From contig NZ_CP025572.1 of assembly GCF_018336975.1 (NCBI RefSeq), positions 515,154 to 579,153 of the forward strand: 64,000 bases of DNA. Direction: 5' to 3'. A model generated the notes under the pieces. The model was not told the DNA's origin, ran no database searches, and saw only the letters and a program-made list of their open reading frames with translations. Positions 9,250-19,159 of this stretch are shown in pieces (position 1 is the first letter of the stretch; the number at the start of each line of letters is the position of its first letter). The stretch comes from Marinomonas sp. CT5. Its GTDB lineage: Bacteria > Pseudomonadota > Gammaproteobacteria > Pseudomonadales > Marinomonadaceae. Position numbers and translations under genes: made by a program.

Positions 9250-10212
9250 ATGAGCAGTAACGCAGAAGATATGATGGAACTGCACTGGCTATTCGATATG
9301 CTTCAACATATCGATGTAGGCTTAGTAGTACTTAACGAGAAATATGAAATTAAACTGTGGAATAGTTTTATGGAAAACCACAGTGGTGTCAGTTCTTCTA
9401 TTGCTAAAGAACAGTCTCTTTTTAGCGTTTTTCCCGATATCAACAGCAACTGGCTAGAGCGAAAGTTAGATAATGTAATTGCTCTACGAACGTCGATTTT
9501 TATTTCTTGGGAGCAGCGGCCGCATCTTTTTCCTTTTAAGGGATATCGCCCAATTACTGGGATGGCTGATAAAATGTTTCAGAATGTCGCCTTACGTCCC
9601 ATTACCAATGCTGATGGTTCGGTAAAGTATGTTTGTATGGTGATTTATGATGTAACAGATGTCGCTACTAACAAAGAATCTTTATCCAATGCCAATAGCA
9701 AGTTGGATTTTCTTAGTAAAATGGACTCATTGACGCATTTACCTAATCGCGGCAGTGTGGATAAAAAACTGACAAGTGCATTTGAGCAATTTACACGTGA
9801 TGGCGGCTCTTATTCTTTGGTGATGGCGGATATTGATTACTTTAAAAAAGTAAATGATCAGTATGGCCATCCGGTTGGTGATTTGGTTTTGCAAGAGGTA
9901 TCTAAAGTACTTTCATTAAGTATTCGCAAAACAGATTTTGTCGGGCGGTATGGCGGTGAGGAGTTTATTATTTTCTTACCTAATACGGATGCTGCTGGGG
10001 CGCTATTTTTCTGTGAGTCGGTGCGAAAGAAAGTCGCCGATTTGAAAATTAAAACAGCCAGTGTAGAAATCTCAGTTACTATGAGTTTCGGTATTGCTGA
10101 AGTTCATAGCCAATGTAAAAGCGCATGCAATTGGCTTAAAGTAGCCGATGAGGCTTTATATAAAGCCAAAGAAAATGGCAGAAACCAGTCTGTTGTCGCT
10201 TCTAAAAGTTAG
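9250..10212 (+). CDS. Diguanylate cyclase with N-terminal PAS domain
   Basis: 320 aa, no membrane segment. A PAS-like sensor (about 15-138, DVGLVVLNEKYEIKLWN...) is followed by a GGDEF domain with the active-site motif GGEEF at 235-239 and the inhibitory I-site RKTD at 226-229. It should therefore make c-di-GMP and be subject to product inhibition. It is coupled to the receiver-CheC gene by a 4-bp gap, which suggests that phosphorylation of that protein controls this cyclase or shares its input. The partner relation is inference. Confidence 0.9.
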   Translation: MSSNAEDMMELHWLFDMLQHIDVGLVVLNEKYEIKLWNSFMENHSGVSSSIAKEQSLFSVFPDINSNWLERKLDNVIALRTSIFISWEQRPHLFPFKGYRPITGMADKMFQNVALRPITNADGSVKYVCMVIYDVTDVATNKESLSNANSKLDFLSKMDSLTHLPNRGSVDKKLTSAFEQFTRDGGSYSLVMADIDYFKKVNDQYGHPVGDLVLQEVSKVLSLSIRKTDFVGRYGGEEFIIFLPNTDAAGALFFCESVRKKVADLKIKTASVEISVTMSFGIAEVHSQCKSACNWLKVADEALYKAKENGRNQSVVASKS

Positions 10213-10226
10213 CATCATATCGTTCT

Positions 10227-10709
10227 TTAATTCGCCGGTAAGAACAATGCGGCTAAGTTATCTTCTGTCTTATCACCCTGTAGGCATAACCCTTCAGGGT
10301 CGATAAGAACTCGTCCTTTCATTGCTTCACGTCCTAATAGCATTCTATAACCCATACTATCTCGGTTAGTCAGTGTAACTTCGACTTCCCATGTTTTCTC
10401 GCCAAGAGACAGCGGCACGCGAATAACAGGTCGACTTTCTTTGTCGCCACTTGAGCTTTTTATAATACGCTGGTCTATCAGTTGCGCTTCGCAATTCACG
10501 GTTACTTTACGATTTTTTTGGAGAGGATGAACTTCAAAACGCACCCAATGTTCATCATCGCGAGAAAAACGTACAATATTAATGGCGTGTATTGAAGATG
10601 TTTTGGCTCCAGAGTCCACTCTGGCTTTGATAGCGGGAATATTGAGAGATGGAAAGGCACACCATTCATCACTACCAATGATCATTTTGGCTTCGTTTTT
10701 CTGATTCAT
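10227..10709 (-). CDS. Retropepsin-like aspartic peptidase (putative ATP-dependent zinc protease family)
   Basis: 160 aa. IKARVDSGAKTSSIHA carries the DSGA catalytic signature of the PF05618-type family, and YRMLLGREAM is the conserved distal motif. The old family name, ATP-dependent zinc protease, is not well supported; members resemble a single retropepsin domain and are often linked to RimK-type ATP-grasp enzymes. None is adjacent. The chosen ATG is at 10709; a TTG two codons upstream is possible. The gene converges with the GGDEF gene. Confidence 0.8.
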   Translation of the reverse strand: MNQKNEAKMIIGSDEWCAFPSLNIPAIKARVDSGAKTSSIHAINIVRFSRDDEHWVRFEVHPLQKNRKVTVNCEAQLIDQRIIKSSSGDKESRPVIRVPLSLGEKTWEVEVTLTNRDSMGYRMLLGREAMKGRVLIDPEGLCLQGDKTEDNLAALFLPAN

Positions 10710-10936
10710 AAACAATATGACACCTTTTATATAAAAAAACGGAATGCGCTATTTGTGGTGAAAACCTGCTTTCCGATAGAGGTGATTTATAGCCTAAAAA
10801 TACGTCTAGGTTAAGCCTTTATTGATGCATAGCAAGGTTAACTGCTTTCCTGAATTGTCAGTATTAATTTCAGCTATTGTAATCATCTTATGTGAAGTTA
10901 ATATGAGCGTACAAAAATACTTTATTGGAGTTGTAG

Positions 10937-11857
10937 ATGAATGGCCGATTGATGCAAGAGTTGGAAGAGTTGGGTGGTGAAATACGCCCAGCAAGCTTAA
11001 GAAAGTGCGATGAGATCATTATCGAGCAACCGGGCTTTAGTGCAGTGATTGCACTTTGGGGCGGACATTTGGAAAGCTTTATTCCTTCTGGTCAAGAGGA
11101 TTTGTTATTTCAGTCTACAAACCAAGGTGGAGAAGGGCGTTTTGGACGTCGTCATTTTGGTGTACCTGTATGTTGGCCTTGGTTTGGCGCACATGAAATG
11201 CATGCAGACTTTCCTGCACATGGTTTGGCGCGTTATTTTCGATGGGAGTTGATTGAAGCAGGACGTTTTAAAAATGGTGATGTAAAAATAGTCATCCGTC
11301 TCGCTTCTGAAGATCATCCTTTGATTGAAGAAATGTGGTCATTTGCCTTTGAATTACGCCAAGTTTTTCGTTTCTCAAATAAAGGCTTTCGTGTGAACTT
11401 TTCGGCAGCAAACCTATCTGAAAAAGCGATGCCAATTAGCGAAGCGCTTCACACTTATTTTAATGTATCGGACAATCGATTGGCTGAGATTCATGGGTTG
11501 GATCAGGTCAGTTATGTGGATAAGTTCGATAATGGCAATCGTCAGTTGCAGCAAGGTGTAGTGACTCCTTGTGAGTTAATGGATAGAGTGTATACATCAG
11601 CTCCAGAAAAATGTGAAATACGAGATGTCGGGTTAAACAGACGTTTAGTGATTAGCACAGAAGGTAGCAATAGCACTGTATTATGGAATCCAGGTGCGGA
11701 ACTGGCAAAGCAACGTACTGATATGGAAGACGAGGACTATCGACGTTTTGTTTGTGTTGAAGCGGCTAATGCGCTTAGTGATGCTTACAATATTCCACCA
11801 GGTGAAATCCATCAGCTTAAATTAAAAGTGAAATGTAAGTCTCTAGTGGATGAATAA
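10937..11857 (+). CDS. D-hexose-6-phosphate mutarotase (YeaD family)
   Basis: 306 aa, an aldose-1-epimerase-like fold that interconverts alpha and beta hexose-6-phosphates. Family features include the HLESFIPSGQEDLLFQS stretch, FGVPVCWPWFG, the HGLARYF segment with a conserved His, SEALHTYFNV with the catalytic His, and the VCVEAAN glutamate near the C-terminus. The gene stands alone between the protease gene and a long palindrome that separates it from crc. An upstream GGAG fits the ATG. Confidence 0.88.
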   Translation: MNGRLMQELEELGGEIRPASLRKCDEIIIEQPGFSAVIALWGGHLESFIPSGQEDLLFQSTNQGGEGRFGRRHFGVPVCWPWFGAHEMHADFPAHGLARYFRWELIEAGRFKNGDVKIVIRLASEDHPLIEEMWSFAFELRQVFRFSNKGFRVNFSAANLSEKAMPISEALHTYFNVSDNRLAEIHGLDQVSYVDKFDNGNRQLQQGVVTPCELMDRVYTSAPEKCEIRDVGLNRRLVISTEGSNSTVLWNPGAELAKQRTDMEDEDYRRFVCVEAANALSDAYNIPPGEIHQLKLKVKCKSLVDE

Positions 11858-11871
11858 TCAAACAGATAGTT

Positions 11872-11921
11872 TGGTCAACAAACATCCCGTTGGAATATTC
11901 CAGCGGGATGTTTGTTGACCA
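11872..11921. terminator. 50-bp near-perfect palindrome between convergent genes
   Basis: Two 25-base arms (11872-11896 and 11897-11921) are complementary with a single mismatch (T at 11890 against G at 11903, a G-U pair in RNA) and no separate loop. It lies between the converging mutarotase and crc genes. There is no clear T-run after either arm, so it may be a bidirectional transcription stop or an RNA-stabilising structure rather than a textbook terminator. Confidence 0.6.
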
Positions 11922-11953
11922 TTTAACGAAAACTTTATGAAAAGAAGAAAGAC

Positions 11954-12730
11954 TTAATCAATATTGTATTCCATGATCAATGGAGCATGATCTGAAAAAC
12001 GCTGGCCTTTATAAATAGTGCCACCTTGAATCAAGTTTTTGATGCCAGGAGTCGTAATTTGGTAATCTAAACGACCGCCTTCATCTAGTTTCCAAGCACG
12101 TTCATAGTCAGGCCACCAAGTATATTGCTTGTCTTGCTTATTCACTTGGCGGAATGCATCAATGTATTCCATTTCATTGAAAATCTCGTTTATCCATTTA
12201 CGTTCTTCTGGCAAGAAGCCTGAGTTACGTTGATTGACAAACCAGCTGCTCACATCGATAGGAGAGCGAGCGACATTGGCGGTACCACAGAAAATAAATT
12301 CTCGGCGTTTGCGACGGGTTTTAATTAAATGATTTTTAAACCCTTCCATAAAACGGTATTTGTGGTCTTGCAGTGCCTCTTCATGGTTTGATCCATGAGG
12401 TGTTAAAAAGGCACCTATGCTCACTTTATCGAAGTCTGCTTGAATAAAGCGGCCTTCAAAGTCGCACTCTGGGAATCCCATGCCTGTCATAATGGCTTTG
12501 GGCATGGTTTTACAATAAATGGCAACCCCTGCTTGTTCAGGGTTCTCCAGAGAGTCAAAGAAGTACGTGTTATACCCAGGTGGGAAAAACACACTATCAT
12601 TTAGCGTGCGTTCGTCGGCCTGTATATCTTGCAGACATACAACATCTGGGTCCTGACGAACCATCCATTCAAAAAAGCCGCGGTCTGCTGCTTGTCTTAT
12701 ACCGTTTACATTAAGGCTGATGACCTTCAT
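11954..12730 (-). CDS. crc: Catabolite repression control protein Crc (ExoIII-fold)
   Basis: 258 aa with the exonuclease III/AP-endonuclease fold. The active site is altered: the metal-binding Glu of ExoIII is Asp (CLQD, D35), the catalytic Asp of the GDxN motif is Thr (GTAN, T150), and the ExoIII Tyr site is not kept. N7, N152 and the terminal DH pair (D247-H248) remain. The RRKRREFIFCG stretch and overall sequence follow Pseudomonas Crc, which works with Hfq in translational repression of catabolic mRNAs. It is divergent from pyrE, exactly as in Pseudomonas. A weak nuclease activity cannot be excluded. Confidence 0.85.
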   Translation of the reverse strand: MKVISLNVNGIRQAADRGFFEWMVRQDPDVVCLQDIQADERTLNDSVFFPPGYNTYFFDSLENPEQAGVAIYCKTMPKAIMTGMGFPECDFEGRFIQADFDKVSIGAFLTPHGSNHEEALQDHKYRFMEGFKNHLIKTRRKRREFIFCGTANVARSPIDVSSWFVNQRNSGFLPEERKWINEIFNEMEYIDAFRQVNKQDKQYTWWPDYERAWKLDEGGRLDYQITTPGIKNLIQGGTIYKGQRFSDHAPLIMEYNID

Positions 12731-12849
12731 TTCTGGTCCCTACAATTCCTAGCCGTGTGTTATATTAGCGCCTATCCAATGTTGGCATGGCTTCGCTCGA
12801 TCTTGGCGACGCTGTGTTGTTTACAATTTATCATCTTTCTGGAGTTGGC

Positions 12850-13497
12850 ATGAAACCTTACCAAAGAGACTTTATCGAATTCGCGATTGAGCAAAATGTA
12901 TTGCGCTTCGGCGAATTTACGCTTAAATCGGGTCGCGTAAGCCCTTATTTTTTTAATGCTGGCCTATTTAGTTCAGGTCAAGCGTTAGCAAAATTAGGAC
13001 GGTTTTACGCTACCTCACTAATGGAAGCTAATGTTCCATTTGATGTCCTATTTGGTCCAGCCTACAAAGGCATTCCGTTGGCGACAACGACAGCTGTTGC
13101 TCTTTATGACAATCATAATGTAGACACACCATACGTTTTCAACCGTAAAGAAGCAAAAACTCACGGTGAAGGTGGTTCTCTTGTGGGGGCTCCTTTAGCT
13201 GGTAACGTCATGATTATTGACGACGTTATCACCGCTGGAACGGCCATTAGAGAAGTAATGTCTATTATTCAAGAAGCTAATGCAACTCCTGCTGGTGTAT
13301 TGATCGCGCTAGACCGTCAAGAGAAAGGTCAAGGCGAGCTATCAGCCATCCAAGAAGTCGAACGAGACTTCGGTATGCCGGTTATTAGCATCGTATCTTT
13401 AAATGACATCATGACCTATTTGGCAGAACAGGATTCCCCTGAATTTGCTAAACATCTTGATGCCGTTAAAGCCTATCGTCTTAAGTACGGTATTTAA
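12850..13497 (+). CDS. pyrE: Orotate phosphoribosyltransferase
   Basis: 215 aa. It converts orotate and PRPP to OMP in pyrimidine synthesis. The PRPP-binding motif [16 protein letters not shown] is near residues 120-135, and the flexible-loop region [13 protein letters not shown] has the catalytic Lys. The ATG at 12850 has GGAG upstream and gives the usual length; an earlier in-frame ATG at 12787 would add 21 unlikely residues. It is divergent from crc and convergent with slmA. Confidence 0.96.
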   Translation: MKPYQRDFIEFAIEQNVLRFGEFTLKSGRVSPYFFNAGLFSSGQALAKLGRFYATSLMEANVPFDVLFGPAYKGIPLATTTAVALYDNHNVDTPYVFNRKEAKTHGEGGSLVGAPLAGNVMIIDDVITAGTAIREVMSIIQEANATPAGVLIALDRQEKGQGELSAIQEVERDFGMPVISIVSLNDIMTYLAEQDSPEFAKHLDAVKAYRLKYGI

Positions 13498-13515
13498 TGC
13501 TAATAACACCAAATA

Positions 13516-13549
13516 CGCTAAGGTTTGAGGTTTGCTTCAATCCTTAGCG
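13516..13549. terminator. Inverted repeat between convergent pyrE and slmA
   Basis: CGCTAAGG (13516-13523) and CCTTAGCG (13542-13549) pair, with further TTGA/TCAA pairing inside. It overlaps the slmA stop codon and lies 18 bp after the pyrE stop. No long T-run is present, so its strength as a terminator is uncertain. Confidence 0.5.
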
Positions 13550-14137
13550 ATTTAGCATCAAGTTTTGTGCCAATACTGTCCATTGTTCCTGCCAAATTTC
13601 CATTGGCTTCACTTTAAACTCACTACGAACGTAATGGCGTATTTTTCCTTCAACAATCGCAATCAAAAAATTCGCACAAGGTGCAACCCCCATTGCTGGT
13701 CGCAAACCTTGTTTTAAATCTGCTTCACGAATGATTTGTTTTAACTGAGTTTCAATACGGTCAAATACTTGTGTAATACGAACACGTAAGCGCTCTGTCT
13801 CACCTGCTAAGGCATCAGCGGTAAGTAATCGACACATACCTGGGTTTTGTTCTGCAAAACCTAATATCAGTGTGACAATCATCTCGATGCGAGTAAGAGC
13901 ACTACTTTCATCTTGAACAATACGGTTTATTCGAGTGAAAAGGCTTTCTTCGATAAATTCAATTAAGCCTTCAAACATCTTCGCTTTACTGGGAAAATGG
14001 CGATACAACGCGGCTTCAGATACGCCAACTTGCTTTGCTAGTGATGCCGTCGTGATGCGTGCGCCAGGACTCGTCTCTAGCATTTGAGCTAGTGCTTGCA
14101 GTATTTGTGTTCGGCGATCGTTTTTTTTGTTGCTCAT
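13544..14137 (-). CDS. slmA: Nucleoid occlusion factor SlmA (TetR family)
   Basis: 197 aa from the ATG at 14137, the normal SlmA length. The TetR HTH (RRTQILQALAQML, ITTASLAKQVGVSEAALYRHFPSKAKMFEGLIEFIE) and a C-terminal regulatory domain with VEGKIRHYVRSEFKVKP are present. SlmA binds chromosomal sites and blocks FtsZ assembly over the nucleoid. An in-frame GTG-type extension of 8 codons upstream is not needed. Location between argB and pyrE agrees with the gammaproteobacterial order. Confidence 0.92.
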   Translation of the reverse strand: MSNKKNDRRTQILQALAQMLETSPGARITTASLAKQVGVSEAALYRHFPSKAKMFEGLIEFIEESLFTRINRIVQDESSALTRIEMIVTLILGFAEQNPGMCRLLTADALAGETERLRVRITQVFDRIETQLKQIIREADLKQGLRPAMGVAPCANFLIAIVEGKIRHYVRSEFKVKPMEIWQEQWTVLAQNLMLNR

Positions 14138-14197
14138 TGTTCTTACCCAGTTTTTTACCATAGTTGTTAGTGTAGGCTATCAACAAACGCGAATACT

Positions 14198-15109
<912 letters not shown>

Positions 15110-15347
15110 TTACATACTCCTGTTAACAAAAATGGTTCGCATAGAAAATGATAAAAATTTTTTATAATTGTGGCAACTTGATGACAGTCAAGGCTGACAA
15201 CGAGTGTAAGCAACCACTTATGGTTAAAATGATAACGTGATATTAGCGGATTAACTATATAAATTTGTATGAAACTTACGAAGTTTTGACTTATGAAAGT
15301 TAATTTCTTTTTTACTAGGTGAGATGAGTGAATGAATGTTGTAAGTC

Positions 15348-15384
15348 GCTCAAAAAAGATGAAATATTCTCATCTTTTTTGAGC
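15348..15384. terminator. Bidirectional-looking terminator downstream of dut
   Basis: Arms of 15 bases (15348-15362 and 15370-15384) are perfectly complementary around a 7-base loop, with A/T runs inside the stem. It lies 10 bp past the dut stop on the minus strand and would end the coaBC-dut transcript. The interval 15107-15347 between it and argB holds no gene that I can see. Confidence 0.75.
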
Positions 15385-15393
15385 AGCCGGTAC

Positions 15394-15852
15394 TTATTTT
15401 GTGCCTGTGTGACCAAAGCCACCTGCGCCACGTTCTGTACTTTCGAATTCGGTAACGATATCAAATTCCGCTTGAACAACCGGTAATAAGACCAACTGAG
15501 CAACGCGCTCGCCGGGTTCGATAGTGAAGGTGGTTTGTCCACGATTCCAGCAAGACACCATGAGCTCACCTTGGTAATCAGAATCGATAAGTCCCACTAA
15601 ATTACCTAACACTATACCGTGCTTATGTCCTAAACCTGAGCGAGGCAAAATTGTAGCCGCTAGATTTGGGTCTTGAATATAAATAGACAGGCCCGTTGGC
15701 AGTAGGGTCGTTTCGCCCGGAGCTAGGTCGATGGCTTGGTCAAGGCAGGCGCGTAAATCTAATCCAGCAGAACCTTCTGTTGCATAGGTCGGGAGTGGAA
15801 TTTCTTTGCCGATTTTATCGCTCAGGATCTTTAATTGAATCGCTTGTTTCAT
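15394..15852 (-). CDS. dut: dUTP diphosphatase
   Basis: 152 aa. It hydrolyses dUTP to dUMP and pyrophosphate. All five dUTPase motifs are present: [40 protein letters not shown] and a C-terminal [10 protein letters not shown] arm that closes the active site. The ATG at 15852 gives the standard length; an upstream in-frame start would run into coaBC. It lies 38 bp after coaBC and is likely co-transcribed. Confidence 0.96.
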   Translation of the reverse strand: MKQAIQLKILSDKIGKEIPLPTYATEGSAGLDLRACLDQAIDLAPGETTLLPTGLSIYIQDPNLAATILPRSGLGHKHGIVLGNLVGLIDSDYQGELMVSCWNRGQTTFTIEPGERVAQLVLLPVVQAEFDIVTEFESTERGAGGFGHTGTK

Positions 15853-15890
15853 AGCTATTTCTCTTTTTCTCTTAATATAAGTAAATCGTG

Positions 15891-17114
15891 TTAAGACGGT
15901 GATTGAATGTGTTGCTGAATACATTCAACGAGCTGGCTGGCTAACTCGCTTTTTGCGGCTTTGTCTGGCGACCAGGTCTTGTTGTGAGTAATCACAGTGA
16001 CTTGGTTTTCGTCTTGATTAAAGCCAATATCGGCACGTGAGACATCGTTGGCAATGATCATGTCTAGTCCCTTACGCTCGAGTTTGCTTTTCGCGTATTC
16101 GATGACATTTTGTGTTTCTGCTGCAAAACCAACAATGGATTTGGCAAGCTTTTGCTGGGCAAGTGTGGCGATGATGTCTGGGTTTTTGACCAAGGTGAGT
16201 GTTAGCTCTTCTGTATCAGCCTGCTTTTTCATCTTTTGTTCACTGGCGATCTTCATTTTAAAGTCAGCCACGGCGGCAGCACCAATGAACACATCGGCTT
16301 GTGGTTGCATGCTTTGCTTGCATGCGGCTAGCATCTCATCAGCGCTTTTCACGGCAATAACATTGGCACCATCTGGTGGTGTGAGCTGTACTGGGCCGCT
16401 AACTAAAGTGACTTTTGCTCCGCGTGCTAATGCCGCCGTAGCTAGGGCATAGCCCATTTTTCCAGAACTGTGATTGCTGATAAAGCGAACAGGGTCGATG
16501 GCTTCCATGGTTGGACCTGCGGTAATCACCCAGTGTTGTCCAGTTAAGTCTTGTGCGATGGATGTGTCTTCAAAGTGAGTCGATATGGCGTTGAAAATAT
16601 CGCTCGGCTCACTCATTCGCCCAGGGCCAATATCACCACAAGCCTGCGCGCCATCGGCAGGGCCAATGCTCAAAACACCTCGTTCAGTAAGAAGGGCGGC
16701 ATTGGCTTGAGTGGCCGGGTGTCGCCACATGGCTTGGTTCATGGCTGGCGCGAGTAAGACGGGGGATTCGGTGGCTAAACACAAAGTGGTTAATAAGTCG
16801 TTAGCCATGCCTTGAGCGTAGCGTGCCATGAAATCGGCGGAAGCTGGCGCTATGACAATTAAATCGGCCCACTTAGCGAGTTCAATATGTCCCATTCCCG
16901 CTTCTGCATTTGGGTCTAATAATGTGCTACGTACTGGGTGGCCCGAAATGGCTTGCAGTGTCATCTCGGTCACAAAAGCTTTTGCACCGTCGGTTAATAC
17001 GACTTGCACCTCAGCACCAGCCTTGGTCAATAAACGAATTAACTCGATGCTTTTATAGGCTGCGATGCCGCCTGTAATGCCTAATAAAATGCGTTTTTGA
17101 ACGAGATTTGACAT
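15891..17114 (-). CDS. coaBC: Bifunctional phosphopantothenoylcysteine decarboxylase/phosphopantothenate-cysteine ligase
   Basis: 407 aa, two steps of coenzyme A synthesis. The CoaC flavoprotein half (1 to about 185) has [16 protein letters not shown], the catalytic His region and [15 protein letters not shown]. The CoaB half (about 190-400) has [26 protein letters not shown], the AAVADF motif and the KNPDII segment with GFAAET. Fusion length is normal. The gene is divergent from radC, an arrangement shared by many gammaproteobacteria. Confidence 0.96.
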   Translation of the reverse strand: MSNLVQKRILLGITGGIAAYKSIELIRLLTKAGAEVQVVLTDGAKAFVTEMTLQAISGHPVRSTLLDPNAEAGMGHIELAKWADLIVIAPASADFMARYAQGMANDLLTTLCLATESPVLLAPAMNQAMWRHPATQANAALLTERGVLSIGPADGAQACGDIGPGRMSEPSDIFNAISTHFEDTSIAQDLTGQHWVITAGPTMEAIDPVRFISNHSSGKMGYALATAALARGAKVTLVSGPVQLTPPDGANVIAVKSADEMLAACKQSMQPQADVFIGAAAVADFKMKIASEQKMKKQADTEELTLTLVKNPDIIATLAQQKLAKSIVGFAAETQNVIEYAKSKLERKGLDMIIANDVSRADIGFNQDENQVTVITHNKTWSPDKAAKSELASQLVECIQQHIQSPS

Positions 17115-17251
17115 AAAAAACTTCTCAATTCGATTTGTGATAGATAAGGTTACAAATAAGGCGGGAAGCCTTTTGCGGTTGTTTTACATCACCGCTTTGC
17201 TATTTGCATGTCTAAATATGAGCAAGATTATCATGTATCAAGGAGTAGATC

Positions 17252-17926
17252 ATGAGTATTAAGCATTGGCCTGAGCAGGAAAGGCCACGTGAGAAACTAA
17301 TTCACCAAGGCGCTGACGCCTTAAGTGACTCTGAACTTTTAGCCATTTTTCTTCGTACCGGAACCCAAGGAATGAGTGCTGTTGAGCTGGCTCGGCAAGT
17401 ATTGTCTCAATTTGGCGGTTTGCGCGCTTTAATGTCTGCCACGAGAGAGGAGTTTTGCCAAGGCTTTGGGTTGGGGGATGCAAAATACACTCAGCTACAG
17501 GCTGTCTTGGAAATGTCGAAGCGGCATTTGCAGGAGCAGTTGATGCGCGAAACTGTCTTTAGCAGTGCTGAGCAAGTCCGAACCTATCTTTCTTCACAGT
17601 TAAGACATTCACAGCGTGAAGTGTTTGCCGTGTTGTTTCTAGACACACAACACAGGTTGATCCGCTACCAAGAACTTTTTATGGGCACCATCGATGCCGC
17701 GGCTGTTTACCCTCGTGAGGTGGTTAAAGCCGCTTTGCAATTCAACGCTGCCGCGGTGATTCTCGCCCACAATCATCCTAGCGGCGTGGCCGAGCCGAGT
17801 CAGGCTGATATCAGCATTACAGAAAGAATCAAACGGGCTCTTGATCTCGTTGATGTGAGGTTGCTGGACCATTTTGTTGTTGGAGATGGCTCGCCTGTAT
17901 CTCTCGCAGAGAGAGGGCTTTTATAG
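17252..17926 (+). CDS. radC: RadC family protein (JAMM/MPN domain)
   Basis: 224 aa. The N-terminal helix-hairpin-helix-like part (about 1-100, [25 protein letters not shown]) is followed by a JAMM domain with the metal motif H173, H175 and D186 in [15 protein letters not shown]. The family was named for a radiation phenotype later explained by recG; the real role remains unclear. AAGGAG precedes the ATG. A decayed second copy of its last 40 codons lies 1.2 kb downstream. Confidence 0.93.
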   Translation: MSIKHWPEQERPREKLIHQGADALSDSELLAIFLRTGTQGMSAVELARQVLSQFGGLRALMSATREEFCQGFGLGDAKYTQLQAVLEMSKRHLQEQLMRETVFSSAEQVRTYLSSQLRHSQREVFAVLFLDTQHRLIRYQELFMGTIDAAAVYPREVVKAALQFNAAAVILAHNHPSGVAEPSQADISITERIKRALDLVDVRLLDHFVVGDGSPVSLAERGLL

Positions 17927-17962
17927 GTTTGATTAATTTAGGTTTTCAAAATAGAGAATGCT

Positions 17963-17997
17963 AAGAGCGTCCTAGATCGTGATCTAGGGCGCTCTTT
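17963..17997 (+). terminator. Rho-independent terminator of radC
   Basis: Sixteen-base arms (17963-17978 and 17981-17996) around a 2-base centre are complementary except for one G-U pair, followed by a short T-run. It lies 37 bp after the radC stop. Confidence 0.8.
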
Positions 17998-18050
17998 AAC
18001 TATATCGTACTTAATATTTTAGCTTCCATTGTCTAGACAGAGAGGCTGAT

Positions 18051-19115
18051 ATGAAAGTTCGAACTATTTTTTTTAGTGGGTTGATGTTGTTGTTTGGAGG
18101 ATCTTTTGCTTGGGCTGATGATTATGTTGGCGTGCAAAATTTTGACGTATTTTCATCATTAAGAGGGAAAAATTTAGCGATAACTGTCTGGTATCCAAGT
18201 GATAAAAATGGACAGCGGATTCAAGTCGGTAACACTCAAATTTTTAAAGGGGTGTCTGCTATTGAAAACGCTTTACCTACTAAAGGAAGTCATCCGCTTG
18301 TTGTTCTATCTCATGGCTCTGGGTCTAACATTCAAAGTATGGCGTGGCTGGCAACAAGTCTCGCAAAAGCAGGGTTTATTGTCGCTGGCCCCAATCATCC
18401 AAGGACAACGACAGGCGATTCCACTCCCGAAGATACGCCCAAGTTGTGGGAGCGTACTCATGATCTTTCGACATTAATAAGTTTCCTTACTTCAGATAAC
18501 AAGTGGCATGAGTATGTTGATGTGAATCGCATTGGCGTTATTGGTTTTTCATTAGGAGGGGCGGCGGCAATGGAAATAGCCGGGGCAAGAGCCGACCTTG
18601 ATGACTATGTGCATTATTGTGAAAAATTTCCAACAATGGCGGATTGTCATTGGTTTGCTTCTGGTCAAGCCTATATTGATGGACGACCAGTGAAGGTGGA
18701 TGCTTTTGATTTAAGACAGGTTGATCGAGCCTTGTTTGAGCAGTCAAACCGAGATGTACGTATAAAATCGGCAGTGCTTGTAGACCCTTCTGTTGCAATG
18801 GCTTTTAACAAGCAGAGTTTAGAAGATATCCATATTCCTATGACGTTTATTAATTTGGGTCGTCCAGAGACTGTACCTGTCTCAGTGGCTGCCAAGACTC
18901 TTGCTAAAGAGGCACCTCAAGGAACAATAGTAAATGTGAATGATGCCGTGCATTTTAGCTTTCTACCTGAATGTCAAAATAGCGCTAAGGCTTTTTTAAA
19001 GAAGATAGGAGAAATCGACCCCCTTTGTGAGGATGGTGGAACCCGTGCTCGCTCAGATATTCATGCAGAACTTGAGAGTTTGATCGAAACCTCTTTGCTG
19101 CAAACGCTGAAATAA
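18051..19115 (+). CDS. Exported alpha/beta hydrolase (PAF-acetylhydrolase/dienelactone hydrolase-like)
   Basis: 354 aa with a signal peptide (about 1-22, ending AWA). The fold motifs are VVLSHGSGS (oxyanion loop), the nucleophile elbow GFSLGG near residue 165, an acidic residue in the LVDPSVAM area, and a likely catalytic His in DAVHFSFLPEC near the end. The substrate is unknown; esters or lipids would be typical. The gene lies between radC with its terminator and a decayed radC 3' copy, so it probably arrived by recombination at radC. Confidence 0.8.
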   Translation: MKVRTIFFSGLMLLFGGSFAWADDYVGVQNFDVFSSLRGKNLAITVWYPSDKNGQRIQVGNTQIFKGVSAIENALPTKGSHPLVVLSHGSGSNIQSMAWLATSLAKAGFIVAGPNHPRTTTGDSTPEDTPKLWERTHDLSTLISFLTSDNKWHEYVDVNRIGVIGFSLGGAAAMEIAGARADLDDYVHYCEKFPTMADCHWFASGQAYIDGRPVKVDAFDLRQVDRALFEQSNRDVRIKSAVLVDPSVAMAFNKQSLEDIHIPMTFINLGRPETVPVSVAAKTLAKEAPQGTIVNVNDAVHFSFLPECQNSAKAFLKKIGEIDPLCEDGGTRARSDIHAELESLIETSLLQTLK

Positions 19116-19159
19116 AAGAGCAGTATTGACGGTTTTTATAAAAGACGATGCTGTTTACT

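Noticed and set aside
12787..12849. Extended pyrE start at 12787
   Set aside because: The additional 21 residues are not family-like and lie in the crc-pyrE promoter space; the ATG at 12850 has an RBS and gives 215 aa.
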